DNA of 42,008 nucleotides from a virus: the IMG/VR virus record IMGVR_UViG_3300045257_000064, positions 1 to 42,008 of that record. One strand, 5' to 3'. The notes beneath the pieces were generated by a model. That model was given only the letters and a program-made list of their open reading frames with translations, did not search any database and had not been told where the DNA came from. This document shows, in pieces, positions 31,559-38,142 of the stretch. Each line of letters starts with the position of its first letter. Position 1 is the first letter of the stretch. The position numbers and the translations under genes are program-made.

Positions 31559-31854
31559 TTCAGCGCCTCATCGATCATCCGGTCCCACGCTTCGTGAAGC
31601 GCGCTATCCGGTCCGATATCCATCAGGCCGCAGGACGTTTTGTCGTAGAAATGCTGACCCATATCGAGCATTCTACCGGTCGGTTGACGCATGGCCTCGA
31701 TGGCGGCTATGGCCATGGGCTTGTGATGGGTTTCGAACAGCGCGTACGCCATGGCGTGGACTTCGCCCCGGTCGTTATCGGGATAGTCAGCCAAGCTGGA
31801 TTCAACGTCAGCCCGCAAAATTGCCAGTGCTACGCGGTCAACAATCTCGCTCAT
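31555..31854 (-). CDS. Small early protein
   Basis: 99 aa from ATG 31854, which overlaps the stop of the small membrane gene upstream; the longer frame would overlap that gene. Helical: DRVALAILRADVESSLADYP and HKPMAIAAIEAMRQPTGRM. Similar proteins are frequent in phage early regions. Function unknown. Confidence 0.6.
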   Translation of the reverse strand: MSEIVDRVALAILRADVESSLADYPDNDRGEVHAMAYALFETHHKPMAIAAIEAMRQPTGRMLDMGQHFYDKTSCGLMDIGPDSALHEAWDRMIDEALK

Positions 31855-31967
31855 CCGACCAATCCCCCACCCAATGCAGGCAACACGCTGCAGCACACCG
31901 CGAGAACGGCAATAAACCGAGACACAACAGCCCAATCAGAGCCGGTGAAGAAGGCGTTGAGGGTCAT
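31851..31967 (-). CDS. 38-residue membrane peptide
   Basis: A 39-codon frame fills the space between the 203-aa and 99-aa genes and is joined to both by ATGA overlaps. The product has a polar N-terminus (TLNAFFTGSDW) and a hydrophobic helix (VVSRFIAVLAVCCSVLPALG). Coupling on both sides is good evidence of translation. No family known. Confidence 0.6.
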   Translation of the reverse strand: MTLNAFFTGSDWAVVSRFIAVLAVCCSVLPALGGGLVG

Positions 31968-32575
31968 GCTGTCTCCGTCACCGGAAGGTCGAGAAGCGCG
32001 TTAAGTTTCTTGGTCGGTAGGACCGGAAGCGGAACGGGCGCGGGATCGAACTTGATCGCGAAGGGCGCGACCTCGGGCCAAATCTCGATGAGCCGGTTGA
32101 CCGTTGACGCGCTGTTGATGGCGGCGATTGTCTGGCGCTCAGCGTCGTCAATCTGTTTGGTTAGGTCTGCCGACCGTTCCTTGAGAGCGCGATAGGTGAC
32201 GGATAGATGGTCGGTGACTTCGTAAACCTTGGCGCATCCTCGCGAATGCGAGTGGATTACCCGACGCGATAAGCCCTCAATCGACTTGGCCAGCATCTTT
32301 GCTTGAGAGCCGTATTCTGCGCCTGAAAACGACAAGGCGTGGTAGGATCGTCCGTCGCCAAACTGGACGCCGATGGTCTCCACTTCGGGCAGCCAGCCCT
32401 TCGGGAGGTTCGCCATCTTACGACGGTCGCCGAGTTGGTAAATGTCCTCGTAGACAGCTTTAGCGAACGCGGCGCGCTCAGCGACTAAAGCGGCGACCGC
32501 TTCGGCAAAGCGATGCTGAAGCACGGCCCGTACGATTTTCTCTCGCGAGTAATTTGTAAGCTTCCCCATCTTCAT
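31964..32575 (-). CDS. Early protein, possibly Nmad5-like
   Basis: 203 aa, start among several near ATGs (32575 used; 32569 has a GGGGA site and is also possible). The N-terminus KLTNYSREKIVRAVLQHRF and later MANLPKGWLPEVETIGVQFG recall the Nmad5 family, predicted to be associated with nucleotide modification in phages. That assignment is tentative. The C-terminal half is helical. It is the first gene after the minus-strand promoter at 32.62 kb. Confidence 0.45.
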   Translation of the reverse strand: MKMGKLTNYSREKIVRAVLQHRFAEAVAALVAERAAFAKAVYEDIYQLGDRRKMANLPKGWLPEVETIGVQFGDGRSYHALSFSGAEYGSQAKMLAKSIEGLSRRVIHSHSRGCAKVYEVTDHLSVTYRALKERSADLTKQIDDAERQTIAAINSASTVNRLIEIWPEVAPFAIKFDPAPVPLPVLPTKKLNALLDLPVTETA

Positions 32576-32614
32576 CCCCACGTTTGCCCGGCTATGCCTT
32601 GGCGGTATTGCTGA

Positions 32615-32643
32615 TATCTAAACCCGTCAGGTTCATTCGTCAA
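32615..32643 (-). promoter_or_regulatory. Predicted leftward promoter
   Basis: Minus strand: TTGACG (32643-32638) and TAGATA (32620-32615) with 17 bases between, start expected near 32608. The first box matches well, the second only partly. It would serve the block of small genes and the annealing protein. Its -35 box lies eight bases from that of the rightward promoter. Confidence 0.4.
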
Positions 32644-32651
32644 GAGCCATA

Positions 32652-32680
32652 TTGACCTAAATCGGTTGATGATTTATTAC
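32652..32680 (+). promoter_or_regulatory. Predicted rightward promoter for the HTH gene
   Basis: TTGACC (32652-32657), 17 bases, TATTAC (32675-32680). The predicted start, about seven bases on, falls at 32687-32688, on the ATG of the HTH gene, which has no ribosome-binding site. The mRNA is probably leaderless. The two promoters lie back to back, so a regulator binding between them could act on both. Confidence 0.5.
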
Positions 32681-32687
32681 CAGCACC

Positions 32688-32885
32688 ATGACAGCAGAAG
32701 ACGCTCTCCGACAAATCCGCACGCACATTTATAGCAACGGCAACATGTCCACCTACGCGGCTAAGCACAAGCTATCGGTGGCGTTCGTTAGCGCTGTCAT
32801 GACGAAAAGGAAGCCGATCCCGAAATGGATGCTTGACGACATAGGGCTGGAACTGTCGCCCCAGGTTTATCGACGCAAGGCCTAG
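32688..32885 (+). CDS. Small HTH-type regulator
   Basis: 65 aa. DALRQIRTHIYSNGNMSTYA, AAKHKLSVAFVSAVMTKRKP and IPKWMLDDIGLELSP follow the helix order of short phage Cro/YdaS-type regulators, in which the SVAFVSAVM helix reads DNA. It is the only plus-strand gene in this part of the early region. Its stop shares the bases CTAG with the stop of the opposing gene. It may set the balance of the two promoters beside it. Confidence 0.65.
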   Translation: MTAEDALRQIRTHIYSNGNMSTYAAKHKLSVAFVSAVMTKRKPIPKWMLDDIGLELSPQVYRRKA

Positions 32886-33397
32886 CTCTCGCCAGAATCA
32901 TCATCACCAGCGCTAAGCAGTCGCTTGAACCTGGGCCTGGGAGCATCTGATGGCAGTGCATCCACCACGTACCCTTTTGCCGCCATGATGGCTTCTTTCT
33001 CGGCATAGGGCTTGCCCCTCAGATCGATCGGACCGTGCCCATAATCGACGCTAAGCGGTCCTAGCGGCTCTGCAGTGGATGGCGGCAATGCGCCAATAGG
33101 GTAGCTTACGAGCTGCTCTCGCTTGTTCATCCCAGCCATGACCTCCAGCGCCCTAACCCACATTCTGACATTGCTGGCGAATGTCCCTGCATCCGGAGCG
33201 AACGGGCCTTTATGCTCCTCTACACGTCCAGAGCCATATTGCTCGATGGAGCGCAGGATGGCTTCCTCACTGCAATCCAGGGTTGCTTCGACGTAAGCGT
33301 CAATGACGCCAGACGATACGTTCTGCAGGGAGGCGGGGAAAGAGTTCATCAGCCGCCAGATCAAAACCTCGCGCTGCGTTCTGCTCATGCTGTTCAT
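32882..33397 (-). CDS. Replication-region protein
   Basis: 171 aa from ATG 33397 (AAGGA six bases upstream). Helical N-terminus (TQREVLIWRLMNSFPASLQN), YVEATLDCSEEAILRSIEQY and SGRVEEHKGPFAPDAGTFAS, a pattern I have seen beside phage replication-initiator genes; the C-terminus is disordered. The overlap of 98 bases with the upstream gene is unusually long. Possibly a helicase-loader-like or replisome-recruiting protein, by context only. Confidence 0.55.
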   Translation of the reverse strand: MNSMSRTQREVLIWRLMNSFPASLQNVSSGVIDAYVEATLDCSEEAILRSIEQYGSGRVEEHKGPFAPDAGTFASNVRMWVRALEVMAGMNKREQLVSYPIGALPPSTAEPLGPLSVDYGHGPIDLRGKPYAEKEAIMAAKGYVVDALPSDAPRPRFKRLLSAGDDDSGES

Positions 33398-33680
33398 TGA
33401 GTATCCTTTGCCGAAGTTCTTCCTGCATATGCTCTGCGCGGGTTAACGTTCGAACCGCGTTGCCGGTTTTCTGGACCCATTCGCTTTTGAACCCGACCCA
33501 TCCACGGAGCACCTGCTCCTCTACCGCTAAATTTGCGTCACCAAAGCGTTTGTATTCCTTGATGAGCATTTGTGCAGCGAAGAGGGTTAAGGGCTTCCTG
33601 AGTGATTTACGGTGAGCCACTAGTCCGTCTGCGTGCTCCTGGTCCATTACGGTGAGTAGAGCGGCGAGGATGTTGCTCAC
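33300..33680 (-). CDS. Replication-associated protein (HRKSLRKPLT type)
   Basis: 126 aa from GTG 33680, which overlaps the stop upstream (GTGA). HRKSLRKPLTLFAAQMLIKE and LAVEEQVLRGWVGFKSEWV form a module found at the end of many phage replication or DnaT-like proteins. It would take part in loading replication factors. Recognition of the module is moderate; the role is inference. Confidence 0.55.
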   Translation of the reverse strand: MSNILAALLTVMDQEHADGLVAHRKSLRKPLTLFAAQMLIKEYKRFGDANLAVEEQVLRGWVGFKSEWVQKTGNAVRTLTRAEHMQEELRQRILNEQHEQNAARGFDLAADELFPRLPAERIVWRH

Positions 33681-33961
33681 GCCGCCACCCAATTGGGAAT
33701 CGCTACCTTAATCTCACCCTCTTCTGGATTTCCCATATCGATCAAAACACCGCGCCGGACTAACCGTCGACCGATTCTGAGGTCATCGGGGTGCCACAGT
33801 TCGATGACACCACCGTTTTCCTTTATGTCTACGTAGAGACTATACTCCTCCGGCGACAGAGCTTTGGATTTCTTGGGGAACCTTCCTTCCCTGATATCGC
33901 GAGCTATATGCTCAGATTCAGGCTCATGTATCGCTTGATCTTCTGACGACAGCGAGGTCAT
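33677..33961 (-). CDS. Small winged-helix-like early protein
   Basis: 94 aa. EYSLYVDIKENGGVIELWHP, DDLRIGRRLVRRGVLIDMG and EGEIKVAIP are spaced like a small winged helix with a beta hairpin; the first 30 residues are acidic. Overlaps neighbours by four bases. Possible DNA-binding accessory protein. Confidence 0.5.
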   Translation of the reverse strand: MTSLSSEDQAIHEPESEHIARDIREGRFPKKSKALSPEEYSLYVDIKENGGVIELWHPDDLRIGRRLVRRGVLIDMGNPEEGEIKVAIPNWVAA

Positions 33962-34152
33962 TTGGATAGTGCCTTTTCAGCGTCGAGAACCATGCTCCAA
34001 AGCTGATCGATCACATTCGCAGTGTTAGCGTAGAGTTGCGCCACGTGAGGATCGTCGGTCGTCTTGGCCATAAACGTGTAATCCTGGATCATCAATTTCA
34101 CTCGCTTTTGCAGCGGCAAATGATCTGACGGCTCAAACGATGGTAGTCCCAC
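33958..34152 (-). CDS. Small helical early protein
   Basis: 64 aa from GTG 34152, with GGAGG five bases upstream, a strong site. Helices LQKRVKLMIQDYTFMAKTT and TANVIDQLWSMVLDAEKALS suggest a helical bundle. It is the first gene after the gene-poor region. Function unknown. Confidence 0.6.
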   Translation of the reverse strand: MGLPSFEPSDHLPLQKRVKLMIQDYTFMAKTTDDPHVAQLYANTANVIDQLWSMVLDAEKALSK

Positions 34153-34436
34153 TTCAACCTCCAGTGCGCCTAGCGCGGTTAATGGTTAGTCAGTTGGCAC
34201 GGTAGTTGCTACGCGTGCGCAGCCTTAGTTCACAAGACGTAGTAGTCCCTTGCGCTCCCCTGATACCTACGAAAGCCGCAGGAACCACGCGCAACCCAAG
34301 GGCACATAATCTCATCACCGTATACCTGCGAGTGCCGATTAAGTCGGCCAGGCTCATTCGCTCAGTAGAGCTCGCAGTTGCGACCATAGCCATGTGGAGC
34401 ATTTGGTCGGGCCAAGGGTCTCTGAACCTCAGAGCG

Positions 34437-34466
34437 AAAAAACCCCGGTGATACCTGCCATAGGGG
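34437..34466 (-). terminator. Possible leftward intrinsic terminator
   Basis: In the minus-strand RNA CCCC (34466-34463) pairs with GGGG (34446-34443), followed by six U (34442-34437). The loop is long (16 bases) and the stem short, so this is weak. It would end transcription from the VRR-NUC block. Confidence 0.35.
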
Positions 34467-34650
34467 ATGCAGGAGGGTCCCTTTCGTCCGGTCCTCCGGC
34501 CATGGGCGCCGATAACGCCGATCACTGCCGAAATTCCTTATTCGGTCTGGCGGGGAAGAAGTTTTTGAAGGGTTGCAACTTTAGGCTCGGTGGCCTATTT
34601 TGCTCCTTGCCACTCGCAAATCCCGCCAGGAACTTGTTATCGAGTGGTGC

Positions 34651-34683
34651 GCCGCTGATTTGAGGCCGAGGTCTCTCAGCGGC
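34651..34683. other. Strong hairpin, 8-bp perfect stem
   Basis: GCCGCTGA (34651-34658) and its exact complement TCAGCGGC (34676-34683) flank a 17-base loop that has its own GAG/CTC pairing. A T-rich stretch (gtttctattt) follows on the plus strand, so it could act as a rightward terminator or be part of a structured RNA. Confidence 0.5.
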
Positions 34684-34715
34684 GTTTCTATTTATGCGTC
34701 AATACCGCTTTCTCG

Positions 34716-34823
34716 TCAACGGCCCGTAACCACGATCACCGCAAAGACGATACCTGACCCGAACAGCGCGCCAAAAAAGCAGCCGACGAACGCCAGCAAT
34801 GCCATATAGATTGTATGGTCCAT
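34716..34823 (-). CDS. 35-residue membrane peptide
   Basis: ATG 34823 overlaps the VRR-NUC stop by one base (TGATG). Product: short polar start (DHTIY), then hydrophobic helix MALLAFVGCFFGALFGSG and VFAVIVV, ending TGR. Coupled translation supports it. Function unknown; Gly-rich packing suggests oligomers. Confidence 0.6.
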   Translation of the reverse strand: MDHTIYMALLAFVGCFFGALFGSGIVFAVIVVTGR

Positions 34824-35215
34824 CACTTCCCCCACTGGTTAGGCAGTACACTCCATACCCTCAGCACGGCTAGAGCTGCATCGATACCGTACACACAGGC
34901 GTATTCCACGCCCATCAGCTCACACTTGCGCTGGAAGGCTTTCTGCTCGGGAGATAGCCGGCCACCCGGCGCCTTGATTTCGAGATAGGCCGAGTGCCCA
35001 TCTGCCAACGTAAAACATAGGTCCGGCACACCCGGCACAACCCCCATTGCCTTCAATCTGGCGCCCGTACGCTTGGATCGAACCTCACCGTTGGCTGGAT
35101 GGTAAGCGATGATGTCCTTGGCCCCGTAGAGCAGGATATGCTGCCAGATGGCCTTATGTAGGGTTTCTTCCTCGGAACGCCTGTGAGGAGGGTCGGGAAA
35201 CCATTGTTCGGTCAT
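34823..35215 (-). CDS. VRR-NUC domain nuclease
   Basis: 130 aa. VRR-NUC (PD-(D/E)xK superfamily) pattern: a helix with Glu (EETLHKAIWQHIL), HPANGEVRSKRTGARLKAMG, GVPDLCF with PD at 64-65 and YLEIKAPGG with ExK at 79-81. Such phage nucleases cut branched or flap DNA during replication and recombination. It would work with the Rad52-type protein. Overlaps upstream gene by four bases. Confidence 0.85.
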   Translation of the reverse strand: MTEQWFPDPPHRRSEEETLHKAIWQHILLYGAKDIIAYHPANGEVRSKRTGARLKAMGVVPGVPDLCFTLADGHSAYLEIKAPGGRLSPEQKAFQRKCELMGVEYACVYGIDAALAVLRVWSVLPNQWGK

Positions 35216-35409
35216 TCCACCAACTCCTTGACGAGCACCACTCGATGCCCCGGCTCAAGCATTCCCATCCATTGCAGGTTTGATTCTGCCTCGTGAATGG
35301 TGAGGAGGGATTTACCCGTGGCTTCGAGTTCCTCGATTTGTGTGAACTGAGGCTTAAGCGAGTAAGGCTTAAGCTGTTGGTCGTTGGCGGTTTTGATGAG
35401 GAACCTCAT
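35212..35409 (-). CDS. Small early protein
   Basis: 65 aa. LIKTANDQQLKPYSLKPQFT, then LLTIHEAESNLQWMGMLEPG and HRVVLVKELVE. Overlaps both neighbours by four bases. No function recognised. Confidence 0.55.
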   Translation of the reverse strand: MRFLIKTANDQQLKPYSLKPQFTQIEELEATGKSLLTIHEAESNLQWMGMLEPGHRVVLVKELVE

Positions 35410-35561
35410 TTCGTCACCTTGGCGGCTCGCTTCAGACCGGCGTCGATCTGCTCACGAATCCAGTCGGATGGCGTCATGCGCGGCTGCTTGGCCGCTTCCT
35501 TGCGGATTTTGGCCTCCGTTCTTTCATCCACCCGAACGCTAATCTTAGTATCCAGCGCCAT
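35406..35561 (-). CDS. Ribbon-helix-helix regulator (51 aa)
   Basis: A 52-codon frame, ATG 35561, with AAGGA ten bases upstream. The sequence TKISVRVDERTEAKIRKEA then MTPSDWIREQIDAGLKR is a textbook ribbon-helix-helix: a short strand with alternating polar residues that enters the DNA groove, and two helices. Dimers bind inverted or direct repeats. It is the first gene of the leftward operon and likely controls the divergent promoters beside it or the operator at 22.0 kb. Confidence 0.8.
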   Translation of the reverse strand: MALDTKISVRVDERTEAKIRKEAAKQPRMTPSDWIREQIDAGLKRAAKVTK

Positions 35562-35626
35562 GTCAAATTAGTCCTTGCGTTGTCCGTCAATGCATGGCAT
35601 CGTACGTCATCAGCGGATGAAACGCA
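35562..35626. promoter_or_regulatory. Divergent promoter region
   Basis: The 65 bp between the leftward RHH gene and the rightward operon must hold both promoters. Leftward, TTGCGT and TACGAT are 17 bases apart; rightward, TTGTCC and TACGTC are 17 apart. Boxes are only fair matches. The centre has cgtacg, a small palindrome that could serve as an operator. Confidence 0.4.
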
Positions 35627-36208
35627 ATGGCCTTTGCCGAGATCACGTGTGCCCATTGTGGCAAAAAAGCCCTGAGGAGATCAGGGGATGTAACCCGGTC
35701 ACGAAAACTAGGGTGGCCGATCTACTGCGACAAGGCATGCGCTGGTCTGGCGCGCCGCTTAGCTGCCCCGAAAACAGACGAACAGAAGAAGGCGGAAAAG
35801 GCAGCCTATGATGAGGAATATAGAGCTAAAAACAAGGCGATACTCAAGGCCAAAAAGGCATCCTACTACGCTCGAAACCACGACCGAGAGAAGGAGCGGG
35901 AAGCTCGAAAACGTAGAATGCCTCAACACGTCGAATACTGCCGCACTCCCGAGTACAGAGCTTGGAAACGCGAGTACGACAAAGAGCATCGAGCCAAGAA
36001 GCAGTTTGGCGAGTTTTGGGAGTGCTTCCTGCTCTCTCAAGACATCCATGAAGCCGCTGTGAGTAAAGCTGGCGGATGGTACGAACTAGCCCTGATGAAG
36101 GGCACTCTCAACAAAGCAATCCAAAGGAGACGTGACTATGAACGACTTGACCGCGAAGAACCTGAAGACGGCGCTCTGGGAAACCTTGAACGCGGTGAAA
36201 GATGGTAA
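35627..36208 (+). CDS. Zinc-ribbon phage protein
   Basis: 193 aa. CAHCGKKALRRSGDV and YCDKACAGLARR make a four-Cys zinc ribbon; then a long basic, helical stretch of Lys/Glu repeats (EYRAKNKAILKAKKASYYAR) and HVEYCRTPEYRAWKREYDKEH. This is a widespread phage family of unknown but probably nucleic-acid-binding function. The end overlaps the next gene by 71 bases in another frame. Confidence 0.75.
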   Translation: MAFAEITCAHCGKKALRRSGDVTRSRKLGWPIYCDKACAGLARRLAAPKTDEQKKAEKAAYDEEYRAKNKAILKAKKASYYARNHDREKEREARKRRMPQHVEYCRTPEYRAWKREYDKEHRAKKQFGEFWECFLLSQDIHEAAVSKAGGWYELALMKGTLNKAIQRRRDYERLDREEPEDGALGNLERGERW

Positions 36209-36344
36209 AATGGAGCCCGGGCAGGGCGATGCTATTGCGTCCCAAGCGCGCGAAATCCTGCGCACCACCAACATTCAGCTTCGCATTTCTCAGCAGGCTA
36301 AGCGTCCCGTGCATGCTGACGTGATCTCGTTCAGCGAGACGTGA
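36138..36344 (+). CDS. Conserved small phage protein
   Basis: 68 aa. ATG 36138 is preceded by AAGGAG, eight bases away. LKTALWETLNAVKDGKMEPG then AIASQAREILRTTNIQLRIS is a pattern common in phage early operons. Overlaps both neighbours. Function unknown. Confidence 0.7.
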   Translation: MNDLTAKNLKTALWETLNAVKDGKMEPGQGDAIASQAREILRTTNIQLRISQQAKRPVHADVISFSET

Positions 36345-36517
36345 TGCCCACCATCCACGACCGCAACAAACTCTACATCCCCGATGGCAAGCGCAAGCCT
36401 GATGCCTCAGCAAAGGCCAGACAACTCGCCTCCATGGATGCAAGGGAGCGGCAGAAGAGAGTTCGCATGCCCATCGTGAGTTTCCAGATGCGGCGGTTTT
36501 GGTGGGAGTTGAAGTGA
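36344..36517 (+). CDS. Small basic protein (57 aa)
   Basis: ATG 36344 overlaps the previous stop by one base (TGATG). Basic: RNKLYIPDGKRKPDAS, ARERQKRVRMP, ending MRRFWWELK. Probably nucleic-acid or protein binding; no family recognised. Confidence 0.6.
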   Translation: MPTIHDRNKLYIPDGKRKPDASAKARQLASMDARERQKRVRMPIVSFQMRRFWWELK

Positions 36518-36551
36518 CACCCCCTAACCACTCCGGCCATATAGGTGGAAG

Positions 36552-36749
36552 ATGAACGAGGCTGACGAAATCAACAAAATATGCAGGCTGCTCGACTACG
36601 AGCCGTCAATCGTTACCTCTCCTCGCGCCGAGCAGATTTTCCATCGCGCGTGGTCAGAAGCCAAGTCGTTATCTCCAGACCCTCGCCGCCAGAAACACGA
36701 ATACGACCGCATCCTCACCAAGCAATTCATCCAAATGAGCAGTAGGTAG
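36552..36749 (+). CDS. Small early protein
   Basis: 65 aa. GGTGGAAG precedes ATG 36552. Helical and charged: ADEINKICRLLDYEPSIV, RAEQIFHRAWSEAKSL. No function recognised. Confidence 0.55.
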   Translation: MNEADEINKICRLLDYEPSIVTSPRAEQIFHRAWSEAKSLSPDPRRQKHEYDRILTKQFIQMSSR

Positions 36750-36813
36750 CCTAGCCCCTACCCTACCAGCACGAGCTTAGATGAACGACAACCCAGAACA
36801 GGAGAATACCGAT

Positions 36814-37143
36814 ATGCCACGCCTTGCCATAGATAACGAACGCCTGACTTCCGCCATTGAGCGCACCGATGCGCAGATGGATGTGAAGCGCGGTCAAATC
36901 CTCACCGCCTCGCAAATGCGCCTCGAATACGACTTCTCCCGCAAGACTGAACTACAGTCCATTGTGGCTGAGCAGAGCGGCCAGAACGCCAGCCTGCGCA
37001 AGCAGATCGAAAGTCTCAAGGCGCTCCTAGAAAAAGGCGAAGCAGCCGTCAAGGACGCGCAGATCGAACTCAAAGGCGTTCTGGTATCGATCAACGCCAT
37101 GGAACTTGAAGGTGTTACGCTGCCTGCACCCGTGCAGGAATGA
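36814..37143 (+). CDS. Coiled-coil protein
   Basis: 109 aa from ATG 36814 with AGGAG nine bases upstream; an earlier in-frame ATG at 36781 is less likely. Nearly continuous coiled coil (ERLTSAIERTDAQMDVKRG; SLRKQIESLKALLEKGEAAV). Could be a structural or scaffold-like accessory. Overlaps the next gene (ATGA). Confidence 0.55.
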   Translation: MPRLAIDNERLTSAIERTDAQMDVKRGQILTASQMRLEYDFSRKTELQSIVAEQSGQNASLRKQIESLKALLEKGEAAVKDAQIELKGVLVSINAMELEGVTLPAPVQE

Positions 37144-37307
37144 AGGCGCCATACGCTGGCATGGTCATCAACGCCGGTCGATACAACGACCCCAAGCCGT
37201 CGCCACGAACCATCCTCCGCAGAGAAAAGCTGGCCCGTGAACAATATCGGGCCAAGAAGCTGGAACGGCTCGCCTCCCATCCCGTTGTAGCAACGCCTTC
37301 CCCGTGA
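37140..37307 (+). CDS. Small basic protein (55 aa)
   Basis: A 56-codon frame coupled to the previous gene (ATGA at 37140-37143). Basic: PKPSPRTILRREKLAREQYR then AKKLERLASHPVVATPSP. No known motif. Confidence 0.55.
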   Translation: MKAPYAGMVINAGRYNDPKPSPRTILRREKLAREQYRAKKLERLASHPVVATPSP

Positions 37308-37322
37308 TAGGCTGTTTCTCGC

Positions 37323-37895
37323 ATGAACCCCTTCTACGAAGACCACGATAGTCGCAGGATTCTGCGTATAGAGATCGCTGTAAGTTCGATCCTAGAGAAA
37401 CTGCGCCTCATCATGGGAGGGGAATCCATCATCATCAACCAGGAGCTACGTTCCGTGGCCACTCTCGCAGACGTAAAGACCAAACTGGACGCCCAGACGG
37501 CGCTCCTTTCCGACCTTGCCGCTCGCATCATCGCCAATCAGGATGACCCGGCAGCCCTCCAGGCCATCGCCGATGAGATCGATCAGCACAATGACACCAT
37601 TGGCAAGCTCGATACCTCGACGCCGATCGTCGTTCCGCCCACGACTGCGCCGGTCGTTACCTCGATCGCTCCGAACAATGGACCGATTGCCGGCGGCATC
37701 ATGGTCACCCTCACCGGTACTGGCTTCACTGGCGCAACTGGTGTTACCTTCGGCGGTGTTGCTGCAACCACGTTCAGCGTCACCAATGACACCACGATCA
37801 GCGCCGAGACGCCGGCTACTGCGGCCAGCGATGTTCCTGTGGTCGTCACCACGCCGAACGGCGCAAGTTCTCCGGTGACATTCACGTTCGACTAA
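37323..37895 (+). CDS. IPT/TIG-domain protein
   Basis: 190 aa. Residues 1-100 are coiled coil (VKTKLDAQTALLSDLAARI, DDPAALQAIADEIDQHND). Residues 108-190 are an IPT/TIG Ig-like domain: VVTSIAPNNGPIAGGIMVTL, TGTGFTGATGVTFGG and VVVTTPNGASSPVTFTF. Such domains often decorate phage capsids or tails and bind carbohydrates or cells. It is the last gene of the rightward operon. A head-fibre or decoration role is inference. Confidence 0.7.
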   Translation: MNPFYEDHDSRRILRIEIAVSSILEKLRLIMGGESIIINQELRSVATLADVKTKLDAQTALLSDLAARIIANQDDPAALQAIADEIDQHNDTIGKLDTSTPIVVPPTTAPVVTSIAPNNGPIAGGIMVTLTGTGFTGATGVTFGGVAATTFSVTNDTTISAETPATAASDVPVVVTTPNGASSPVTFTFD

Positions 37896-38013
37896 CAACG
37901 AATCTGAGCGCGGATCGGTTGGGCCAAAGGGGACGTTTGGCCATGCGAAGAGCTTCCGATACGAGCAGAATCCCCACGGCGCTCAGACCCACAAATAAAG
38001 CGCGGTAAACCAT
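37882..38013 (-). CDS. Possible small membrane protein
   Basis: 43 aa from ATG 38013: a hydrophobic helix (RALFVGLSAVGILLVSEALR) then a basic tail. A longer start at 38088 adds 25 residues. It fills part of the 37896-38140 gap and overlaps the end of the IPT/TIG gene by 14 bases, antisense. Weak; no strong start site. Confidence 0.35.
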   Translation of the reverse strand: MVYRALFVGLSAVGILLVSEALRMAKRPLWPNRSALRFVVSRT

Positions 38014-38108
38014 CGCCGCTCTATTGCTAATCCAAAGCACTAGCTTAGGCTCTGCCCGTCCGCAGACCTCTCCCTCCAAGGACAGCATGACGAAGCCTCC
38101 CCCGCACT

Positions 38109-38142
38109 AGCCGCTTGGCGAAAAATCGTCAGGCGGCTTTTT
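38109..38142 (+). terminator. Rightward intrinsic terminator
   Basis: AGCCGCTTG (38109-38117) pairs with CAGGCGGCT (38130-38138), nine pairs with one G-U, loop of 12, followed by TTTTT (38138-38142). It ends the plus-strand operon right at the 3' end of the converging minus-strand lysis operon. Confidence 0.7.

Larger units (their letters stand above)
34153..34715. other. Gene-poor structured region (possible origin or RNA)
   Basis: About 560 bp with no convincing gene in a genome otherwise packed to the base. It holds several hairpins: an 8-bp stem at 34651-34658/34676-34683, a 6-bp stem with 3-base loop at 34420-34434, and a 5-bp stem at 34334-34348. An intrinsic-terminator-like element faces left at 34437-34466. 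ATACCT occurs at 34263, 34322 and 34451 (and at 34750, just outside). The place between nuclease and replication genes fits an origin or a structured transcript. Confidence 0.45.

Noticed and set aside
31281-32195. 304-aa plus-strand frame
   Set aside because: Shadow of six minus-strand genes that are joined by ATGA overlaps; composition is Arg/Ser-rich as expected of an antisense frame.
34190-34525. 111-aa minus-strand frame and the overlapping plus-strand frames in 34206-34809
   Set aside because: No ribosome-binding site, no recognisable pattern, and the stretch contains hairpins and a terminator-like T-run. Treated as non-coding with low certainty.
34153-34715. tRNA gene in the gene-poor region
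   Set aside because: No cloverleaf with a proper T-arm (GGTTCRA type) could be drawn on either strand by eye.
34262-34755. ATACCT copies as replication iterons
   Set aside because: Four six- to seven-base matches with irregular spacing (59, 129, 299 bases) could be chance; kept only as a side note to the region.
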